Assembly (NCBI GenBank): GCA_949361645.1
Contig: OX442421.1
Span: 8,249,246 to 8,313,245 of the forward strand
Direction of reading: 5' to 3'
Length of the DNA stretch: 64,000 nt
DNA from: Spongilla lacustris
Lineage: Eukaryota; Porifera; Demospongiae; Spongillida; Spongillidae
Shown: positions 51,401 through 64,000 of the stretch, in pieces
Numbering within the stretch: the first letter of the stretch is position 1
How the letters are laid out: every line of letters starts with the position of its first letter
The notes under the pieces: model-generated
Seen by the model: the letters and a program-made list of their open reading frames with translations, nothing else
The model's database searches: none
Told to the model about the DNA's origin: nothing
Translations under genes and position numbers: made by a program

Positions 51401-53291
51401 CATTAAGGTCATAAGCATGGACGTTCAAGGTGAAGTTTTGCACCTGTCTGTAGAAGAGAGGCTGAAGTTGGTACAGCTGTGCCACTGTAGTCCCTGTCGT
51501 GTAGTTCAAGGTGGTCACGAGACTGAAGTAGCTGGAGAAGTTGGTGGGAGGAGACAGAGTGACGTTGTCCACGCCCTCCAGAGTGCCCCCGCCTGTGTCG
51601 ACCACGGTGAAATTGAACACGGGGTAAGAAGGTACCACATTCTCCTTGAGGGACAAGAAGTATGGCAGGCCGACGAATTTCGGGGGCACGTTTTCCAAAA
51701 TGACGTTGATGTAAATGGTCACTTGGTTGGAGCTGAATGGCGGAACGCCGTGGTCATATGCGATCACGACGAGCGAGTGCGACGTGTTAGCCACTAGCGC
51801 TCCGGAGACACTGACGCTGCCGGATAGCGGGTCGATAGTGAACGGGAGTGTGACGTTGTTGAGTAAATTGAATGTGAGGTTGGTAGGTTGAACTCTGCCC
51901 GTAACAGCAACGGTGAAAAGAACACCTCCAAGGGGCGCATCAGTGCGAATCGTAACATAACCACTACGAAGGAAGGGAAAGCATAATTAAAATCAGACGC
52001 TAAAAAAATAAAAAAGACCTCCGTTATGCATGACTCTCTATGTCTTGCGCGTTGAAAACCGTCACAAAGTTATACATGTGCATGAAATTTTAATTAGGCC
52101 TACATTAAATATATGCAATTCAAGCACTGCTCTTTCTTTGGCGAATTGCGCTTGTATTGAAATCTATGTGGCTAAATTATACGGGCAGTCAGATTTACAA
52201 TGGGTTCGTAAAGAAGCGTTTGCGTGAGTATCCACAATAAATGATGTCAAATAACGCATGCCACTTACGGTGCGCTTATCACCGGAGCGTAAGCGTTGAG
52301 AACGACCACAGTTACTGTCGTATTCGCTTGCCCCCCGCCCAGGGTAGATGCGGTCGCCGTGACCACAAATGTGTAGAGCGGCACGATAGAGCGATTCAGG
52401 GCACCAATAACCTGCAGGTAGTCGGTGTGCATTTGAAAACCAAACACAGCGCTTATGTCCGTTATGGCTGCCCCGAGTGGTGTGATCACAGCAGTAATGC
52501 TACAAACGTAGACTGAAAATATAAATTTAAAAAAATGAGACGCAGCATTTAACACCAATGTACTTACTTCCATTATAAATCACGCCCAATCGTTGGATAG
52601 GGGATCCGAGGGACACTGATTCGTTGATGTTAATGGTGTACTGCGGCGATGAGAATTGTATCAGCGGTACAGTTACGTTAGAAGCCGTCACGGTGAGTAG
52701 GATGCCCAAGGTAGCAGTGTAGCCGCTAGTGTCTGTCGCAGCAATCTATTGCAGCAGGTTGTTAAAATAAAATAAAATTAAATACACTGACAGCAAAACT
52801 GGTCGCCTTACTGTGAAAATTGTGCTACCATTCATTGCGCTTGGGAAAATGTACAGCACTGTATTGTTAATCACTTGAATGGCATTTTGGTAGGACGAAG
52901 CTGCGAGGGGCGAAAGAACGTCGATGCTGTTTCAGGCCCTCGAGATGGCAAAACCTTATACACTTACCGACAAAAGAGAGTGAGAATAGTACTGTTTTGT
53001 TGACTTCAGTAGTTGTAGCCTTGTAAGAGGGTGTTTGTATTTTAGTAAAGTTATGTCTTCAATATACATGTATGCATAACGCTTACATTTAATGCTTCGC
53101 TGTATCCACTTCCATAGCTGATACTTATGACGGGGTTAATGTTAATAGTGACCGTGCCTGTAAGATAACAATTTCGGAAATTCAAGACAATCCGATTCAA
53201 AGCTGTACTGATAGGTCTACTTACCACAGCTTCCGCCGCATAGAAGCAGAACGATCAGAGCACACGCACTCACCCAGAGCACGTGTCTCAT
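17832..53291 (-). CDS. Giant coherin/TMEM132-like cadherin, predicted 9,411 aa
   Basis: Predicted type I membrane adhesion receptor. Exons, 5' to 3': 53225-53291, 53087-53157, 52968-53019, 52812-52900, 52568-52745, 52269-52512, 50817-51963, 50586-50754, 50203-50354, 49782-50092, 49065-49222, 48514-48706, 48170-48392, 25365-47850, 25077-25231, 24261-24456, 21224-21528, 20075-20818, 19536-19786, 19020-19253, 18758-18875, 18533-18693, 18303-18424, 17832-18241. Every junction has GT/AG and consistent phase; the sum is 28,236 nt. Signal peptide: MRHVLWVSACALIVLLLCGG. Domain order: about 27 cadherin-like repeats (to residue ~2870), module A (~2870-4250), about 7 cadherins, module B (~5025-6415), 3 cadherins, module C (~6730-8080), 2 cadherins, module D (~8265-8880), 2 cadherins, a membrane-proximal domain, one transmembrane helix (~9202-9228) and a 183-residue tail. 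No EGF or LamG domains seen. The combination of cadherin and cohesin-like domains points to the coherin family. Function is presumably Ca-dependent adhesion; partners are unknown. Confidence 0.85.
18895..19000. repeat. G-rich simple sequence, cadherin intron 20
   Basis: GGAGGGAGGG and GGGGGTGGGG stretches between exons 20 and 21. Confidence 0.8.
19258..19485. repeat. G-rich minisatellite, cadherin intron 19
   Basis: Irregular 16-22-bp units of GGGAGGGAGGTGGAGAGG with TGTGG insertions. Confidence 0.9.
19795..20030. repeat. Homopurine tract, cadherin intron 18
   Basis: About 235 bp almost exclusively G and A on the plus strand (GGGA, GGGAAGGGAA units), hence polypyrimidine in the pre-mRNA, ending next to the exon 19 acceptor. 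Confidence 0.95.
20845..21212. repeat. 22-26-bp minisatellite, cadherin intron 17
   Basis: Tandem units of GGTAGTAGGTGGGGCAGGAA plus GGTGT, about 15 copies with GGTGG variants. Confidence 0.95.
21640..24010. repeat. 2.35-kb minisatellite array, cadherin intron 16
   Basis: More than 100 units of 21-22 bp, TTACACCTTCACACATCCC followed by TA, ATA or GTA, with an occasional 11-bp insert ATTACACCCAC. The three unit types recur in mixed higher-order blocks. No stop codon exists in any plus-strand frame of the unit, which generates long meaningless open frames. No exon inside. Confidence 0.97.
24045..24258. repeat. About 36-bp repeat, cadherin intron 16
   Basis: Five to six copies of CCCATGTACACACATGCCCC with C-rich spacers, reaching the donor of exon 16. 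Confidence 0.9.
24530..24973. repeat. 56-bp dimeric repeat, cadherin intron 15
   Basis: About eight copies of a 56-bp unit made of two related halves, AATAATGGTTAAGCAGGCTG and CATAATGGTTAAGTAGGCTG with CTTACA spacers. Confidence 0.95.
24954..24989. repeat. Perfect 16-bp hairpin at array end
   Basis: AATAATGGTTAAGCAG, 4-nt loop GCTG, CTGCTTAACCATTATT. The last half-unit of the array meets an inverted copy of itself. Confidence 0.95.
26110..26659 (-). other. Cadherin block 4, two repeats
   Basis: TPVFQMATYTLYVGED and ATDADMGLNALLTY are typical cadherin elements; the block separates modules C and D. Confidence 0.75.
26660..30715 (-). other. Module C: TMEM132-like, cohesin-like, BIG2, dockerin-like
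   Basis: Motifs: VPEGWFGAQDS (about 30300), cohesin-like IRTVYANEVFSIDVSV (about 30130), LRVWYPTNARLFVSDTQLN (about 29440-29480), YVQFTDGTRYY (about 29000), BIG2-like domains, cohesin-like 2 with LGAIEVGVAYG (about 27710), then a dockerin pair at 27178-27360. Confidence 0.72.
27178..27360 (-). other. Dockerin-like Ca-loop pair, module C
   Basis: Loop 1 GDANGNGILDVKDAAYVAQY and loop 2 DVNHNGLVDTGDAVYLV. This is the copy closest to bacterial type I dockerin consensus. Confidence 0.85.
30716..31659 (-). other. Cadherin block 3, three repeats
   Basis: Shows LDVNDNAPVF (about 31300-31330), PLDREAVPVYHIEV and ATDQDLGLNA, all canonical. Confidence 0.85.
31660..35829 (-). other. Module B: TMEM132-like, cohesin-like, BIG2, dockerin-like
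   Basis: Motifs: LPLSWFNQQ (about 35430), a cohesin-like segment after ILPSHTLYANQQASIQLTV (about 35250), FQVWYPTLPLTI followed by a SD-x-x-LN and GW (about 34450-34545; the best TMEM132 match in the protein), BIG2-like domains (34140-33180), cohesin-like 2 with VGAIEVGIAYD (about 32780) and a dockerin pair at 32220-32380. Ends about 31660, where cadherin repeats resume. Confidence 0.7.
32220..32380 (-). other. Dockerin-like Ca-loop pair, module B
   Basis: Loop 1 GDLNGDCVLDLADDWYLY and loop 2 ADFNNDRLCNSDDLLFLL both keep D, N, D at loop positions 1, 3 and 5 and D at 12. Confidence 0.8.
35830..38159 (-). other. Cadherin block 2, about 7 repeats
   Basis: Contains well-preserved cadherin signatures such as LDREGPYN, LDVNDHAPLL, INDNPPVF and TDADIGLNA. 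Confidence 0.8.
38160..42290 (-). other. Module A: TMEM132-like, cohesin-like, BIG2, dockerin-like
   Basis: In order: a P-x-x-SWF motif at about 41820; a cohesin-like beta domain (VPQQIIYPDDTFNLGV, about 41690); LQVWVPTD at about 40970; an FTEATLSNGRTLEL strand and a Cys followed by VVLALG (about 40310-40500), both TMEM132-like; BIG2/Ig-like repeats to about 39360; a second cohesin-like domain starting GDVDVGGLLH and containing LGAVELVVYFD (about 39220-39350); and paired dockerin-like loops at 38640-38835. A further beta-rich domain follows before the next cadherins. Confidence 0.7.
38640..38835 (-). other. Dockerin-like Ca-loop pair, module A
   Basis: Loop 1 GDTNGDCVFDLMDALF has acidic or Asn residues at the EF-loop positions 1, 3, 5, 9 and 12; loop 2 DANWNGLIEGQDAAFLL has D, N, N, E, D. 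The spacing and the doubled arrangement match type I dockerin modules of cellulosomes. Confidence 0.8.
49262..49660. repeat. Minisatellite, cadherin intron 10
   Basis: About 20 units of GGTGGATATAGCAGGGGGTG plus GA, with shortened GGTAGAGTGAGGA variants, next to the exon 11 acceptor. Confidence 0.95.
50480..50552. repeat. CA microsatellite, cadherin intron 8
   Basis: CACACA/CATACA tract. Confidence 0.9.
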
Positions 53292-53643
53292 ATCTCACTC
53301 TGATAGTACGTGATCTTAGTTAAGGAGAGAAAACAACATATATCTCTATATGTACATAGAAAGGAAATGAACGCTGACGGGTTTCGCCGAGATACGCCCC
53401 CTTTTTTCTAAATCCCTTCCTTCCACCCTCGGAGCAGCAAAGCAATTTCTTTTTCTGCAGCTTCTGTCAAACAGTGGAGCTAAAAAGGGCTAACCTTTAT
53501 TTTTGGGAGGTGGCGCTGTTGCAGTAGATTGCAGTGAAAGGCGCGGCTCGAAATAACATTCATGAACTAAGCCCGCGCCCTTCTAGCCCACGTGCGGTAT
53601 AATTATTTTTATTGGATTAAAAATAAATAAATTAAAAATATGA
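53292..53643. promoter_or_regulatory. Divergent giant cadherin / GTF3C3 promoter interval
   Basis: 352 bp between divergent start codons. It contains an E-box CACGTG at 53589-53594 and an inverted CCAAT (ATTGG) at 53611-53615; functional relevance is inference. No other gene seen. Confidence 0.45.
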
Positions 53644-61183
<7,540 letters not shown>

Positions 61184-61309
61184 AGATACTGAACACTTTC
61201 AAAAATAACACACATCACATTGTCATCTCAAACAACTAAATCTACTGTGCACACAACCTGTGGTGCTTTCGAGCAATTAAAATGAACCCTAGATTTGCAG
61301 CTGTATCTG

Positions 61310-62563
61310 TCATTCAGACTTCTCCCCCTTCTCCTCCCTCGCTTTATACGACGCCACTAGGCGCTTGACCCCTTCCTCCAGTGATGGTGGAGGGCCAACT
61401 TCCAACGCTTCCCAACTCCCTCTGCAGTCAACCTTCTGCTCAGCCAGGGTCATGAAGGACATTATCCCAGGCGACATGTCAGCCCCCAGGGGGGCAAACT
61501 TCATACGACAGCCACAAAATGCGTTCAGGTAAGCCATAGCCGAAATGATCCACATTGGCACGGATGAGATTTTGAACCCCCACGCGGGCAATGTGAAGAG
61601 TTCTTTAAACGTCGACGGCTTTCCCCCCAGTGGGAGTACTTTCCCAACCACGCGACTGTCTCGCGCCATCAACTTCTCCTCAGCGTTTACAAGGGCTCTC
61701 ACCACGTAATCCACGGGGACGAACGAGACGTGTTGCTCCGTCATGGGAAGGGAGGACAACCTGCCCGCCAGCAGGGGCTCGTAGAAAGTGCTCCGCAGTC
61801 CGTACACTTGCGAGGGCGCCACGACGCACGTGCGCATGACACCCTTCCCGTTAGCTTCTATCACGGCGTTCTGTGTCGCAAGAAGAGCCTTGTAGAAGGC
61901 AAAAGCATGGGGCTCCTTGGGTACCCCTTCCAACTCCAGACCGCAGAGAAACACAAGGGCTTTTACTCCGGCCTTCTCTGCCGCCAGACGTACGTTCTCA
62001 AGGCCCAGCTTATTGCCCCTCCAGACGTCGTCCACTGACATGTAGGCGTTCGGGAGGACCGCTGCAGTCACGATCACCGACTCCACGCCTCCCAGTGCGT
62101 TAACGAGACCATCAAAGTCCAACATGTCGACTTGGATACAAGCATCTACCAAAGGGTTTTCCCAGCCCTTGTCAAAGTTCCTTCCCAGCAAGTACACGAA
62201 GTGGCGTCCCCTGCTCACCAGCTCGTCCACTACGTGGGAGCCAATGAAACCCGTTCCACCTAACACTGCACACACTCTTTTCTCCTTCGCTTTCTTGGTA
62301 GATTCAACGACGGTCGACGGCGGCTTGAGAACTTTGTACGGTACACGACCTCGACGGTGTTGCTTCACCAGATCGCGAACTTGAGCCCAAACCACGTATA
62401 GAGCCATCGACAGGAAGAATGCTGTGAAGACGTAGCCGATTATCTGGGTGATGGGCGTGTGGATCTTCTTCGCCTGAGAGCCATCCCAGTCCATCAGCTG
62501 GTCGAAGTAGGACGTTGCGTTTTCATCGCGCGGGTCGGCTGCAGGGCTGGGGGAAGCGTCCAT
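61310..62563 (-). CDS. Membrane-anchored atypical SDR (3-beta-HSD-like)
   Basis: Single-exon gene, 417 residues from the ATG at 62563 (context GCGATGG); an in-frame ATG at 62713 would add 50 residues but overlaps the divergent MTF1 start. A hydrophobic segment at about residues 41-60 (IIGYVFTAFFLSMALYVVW) predicts an N-terminal anchor. It is followed by a Rossmann fold with the dinucleotide motif GGTGFIGSHV (about 99-108), then YLLGR, VDMLDF and VAPSQVYG, typical of extended short-chain dehydrogenases of the 3-beta-hydroxysteroid dehydrogenase/NAD-epimerase type. The position expected for the catalytic YxxxK reads F-A-F-Y-K, so the canonical Tyr appears shifted or missing. Substrate unknown. 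The stop is 126 bp from the GTF3C3 stop (convergent). Confidence 0.75.
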   Translation of the reverse strand: MDASPSPAADPRDENATSYFDQLMDWDGSQAKKIHTPITQIIGYVFTAFFLSMALYVVWAQVRDLVKQHRRGRVPYKVLKPPSTVVESTKKAKEKRVCAVLGGTGFIGSHVVDELVSRGRHFVYLLGRNFDKGWENPLVDACIQVDMLDFDGLVNALGGVESVIVTAAVLPNAYMSVDDVWRGNKLGLENVRLAAEKAGVKALVFLCGLELEGVPKEPHAFAFYKALLATQNAVIEANGKGVMRTCVVAPSQVYGLRSTFYEPLLAGRLSSLPMTEQHVSFVPVDYVVRALVNAEEKLMARDSRVVGKVLPLGGKPSTFKELFTLPAWGFKISSVPMWIISAMAYLNAFCGCRMKFAPLGADMSPGIMSFMTLAEQKVDCRGSWEALEVGPPPSLEEGVKRLVASYKAREEKGEKSE

Positions 62564-62614
62564 CGCACGCGCGCAGGGTTGAAATGAAGGGGAACGAGGG
62601 CTTCTAATTGCGTC
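62564..62614. promoter_or_regulatory. Divergent SDR / MTF1 promoter interval
   Basis: 51 bp between the proposed start codons. Depends on the MTF1 exon 1 model. Confidence 0.35.
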
Positions 62615-64000
62615 ATGTATTGTCGTGATCACGATGACGGTTGGGTCAAACTTAGTTGGCTCTTCCACGTTAAGGGATTTGAGGTAAGGGCGTGTGCTAA
62701 GTGAGTTGGCCAAAGGGTGTTAGAGCGTATGTGATGTACTATGATGAGCTCCTAATAGAAAGTCTATCGGCCTCCTCACAGTCAGTGCAAAGATGGCGAC
62801 CAAAGGAAGTATGAATGTGTATACGACGGCTGTGACCGTGCCTATACAACGATGGGCAACCTGAAAACCCACCTAAAGGCGCACGAGGGGAAATATCAGC
62901 ACCACTGTGACTTTAACGGCTGCGAAAAGGCGTTCCTATCATCTTACAGTCTCAAGGTCCATCGACGTATCCACACTGGGGAGAGACCCTATTCGTGCTC
63001 GGAAGAGGGCTGTGACAAAGCCTTCAACACCCTGTATCGCCTGAACGCGCACAAGCGCGTTCATTCAGGCAATACCTTCCCTTGCCAATACGACAGCTGC
63101 AGCAAGCAGTTCACGACGCGCAGCGACCTTCGGAAGCACGTGCGTAAGCACACGGGAGAGCGTCCGTACCCGTGCACAGAGAACGGTTGTGGCAAAAGGT
63201 TTGCGGCTCCACACCACCTGAAAAACCATGTGCAGACCCATACGAGCAAGGCGCTCATCTCTTGCAGCCAGGACGGCTGTGTCAGCACCTTTGTGTCTCG
63301 CGAGCAGCTGCACGCGCATTTGGCGGAGGAACACACCAGAGCTGCATTGGACAGTTTCCTTTCAATCCAAGGCAAGAGTCCCAGCACCTCAGAGTGTCAG
63401 GAGCTGTTGAATACCTTCATAGCGGGAATGGAAGTTGGACCTAGCTACTTGAGTGACACCAGCAGAGTTGTTTGCACTGAAAATGGAGCTTTGTCTGCTG
63501 ACACTCCTAGCAACGTCGGTGTGTTTGGTTCCATTGTTCCTGGGCTGACTGCAGAGGTCCTGCAGGCATTGAAAACTATTCAACAGTGGACCGAAAGCGG
63601 GACACTTCAAACACTAATTTCCAGTGCCCAGGCCATTTCCGGTGCCCAGGCCATCTCTATCTCCAGTGCCCAGCCCACTGTCCCCAGTGCCCAGGTCCTT
63701 TTTGGAGGACAAGTCATGTCCTACACAGGAGCCAGCCAGTCTATATACTCTGATTTAACCCCTGATGTTAAAACTGCAAACATTGGTATCTTGCAGCAAC
63801 AACACATATCAACATCTGACCTCCTTGTTGACGCATCTGTTGCACCCTATGGTGTTCCCACACTGCTCCCCGCGACCTCCCCCTATGAGGGAGACATTGG
63901 TCAGTCATCCATGGATGTGGGGTGTTTCCTGCACGAACAGGTCCCTAGTCTGCATGACTACCCCGGCGACCTCCTGGAGCCCCTGTGGGAAGGTGACATC
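62615..64000 (+). CDS. MTF1: MTF1, metal-responsive transcription factor (5' part)
   Basis: Nuclear zinc-sensing factor that binds metal response elements and induces metallothioneins. The main exon (62786 to beyond 64000, acceptor CACAGTCAG) encodes six C2H2 fingers (C-x4-C-x12-H-x3/4-H) from about 62818 to 63333. Finger sequences and unusual linkers match MTF1: short GNTF linker between fingers 3 and 4, KAFNTLYRL in finger 3, FTTRSDLRKH in finger 4, FAAPHHLKNH in finger 5, and a degenerate last linker (TSKALIS). A proposed first exon 62615-62683 (23 codons, GTAAGG donor) joins in phase 0 but gives a much shorter N-terminus than the about 140 residues of vertebrates, so it is uncertain. The region after the fingers has SSAQ/SGAQ repeats and is open at the window end. 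Confidence 0.85.

Larger units (their letters stand above)
42291..53224 (-). other. Cadherin block 1, about 27 repeats
   Basis: Exons 2-13 and the first 5.5 kb of exon 14. Repeats about 100-110 residues long show the cadherin signatures in many copies: A-x-D-x-D (ATDTDAGVDG, AYDPDLGANG), N-x-S-T-G or N-x-T-G in the middle, LD-x-E-like LDY/LDW, and LDLNDNPPVF at the end (47640-47700). Many linkers are degenerate, so Ca binding probably varies along the block. The repeat count is estimated from length. Confidence 0.85.

Overview
The window is animal nuclear DNA from a compact, intron-rich genome, most probably a sponge (Porifera). Evidence: orthologues of animal or holozoan genes (WDR3, TMEM35, RABL3, ARMC2, TRABD, PSMG1, GTF3C3, MTF1), very short introns (often 47-70 nt), head-to-head gene pairs tens to hundreds of bases apart, and a giant cadherin carrying cohesin-like and dockerin-like domains, the hallmark of the coherin family described from choanoflagellates and a homoscleromorph sponge. 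The sponge assignment is inference. One assembly gap of 200 N lies at 12655-12854.

Layout, left to right, with strictly alternating strands: WDR3 5' end (-), TMEM35-like (+), a degraded retroelement fragment, a 1.9-kb DNA transposon with 8-bp target-site duplications inside a palindrome, RABL3 (-), ARMC2 (+), TRABD (-), PSMG1 (+), the giant cadherin (-, 17832-53291), GTF3C3 (+), a membrane-anchored SDR enzyme (-), and the start of MTF1 (+, cut by the window end). Every gene starts close to a divergent neighbour and, apart from the transposon-bearing gap between TMEM35 and RABL3, ends close to a convergent one. Exon models were read by hand from splice signals; reading phase closes in every model except MTF1 exon 1, which is weaker.

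The centrepiece is the giant cadherin. Twenty-four phase-consistent exons give a predicted 9,411-residue single-pass membrane protein with a signal peptide, about 40 cadherin-like repeats and a 183-residue tail with two NPLY motifs. One exon (25365-47850) is 22,486 bp long. Interspersed among the cadherin repeats are four copies of a large module that resembles the animal TMEM132 ectodomain (a P-x-x-WF motif, a cohesin-like fold, a V-W-x-P motif, BIG2/Ig-like domains). Three of the four continue into a second cohesin-like domain and a paired dockerin-like EF-hand unit. Cohesin and dockerin are the bacterial cellulosome clasp, so a single adhesion receptor here appears to carry both halves several times.

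The remaining genes are housekeeping or ciliary: rRNA processing (WDR3), small GTPase signalling (RABL3), axoneme assembly (ARMC2), proteasome assembly (PSMG1), RNA polymerase III transcription (GTF3C3) and metal response (MTF1). Introns and intergenic gaps are loaded with minisatellites and microsatellites, including a 2.35-kb array in a cadherin intron.
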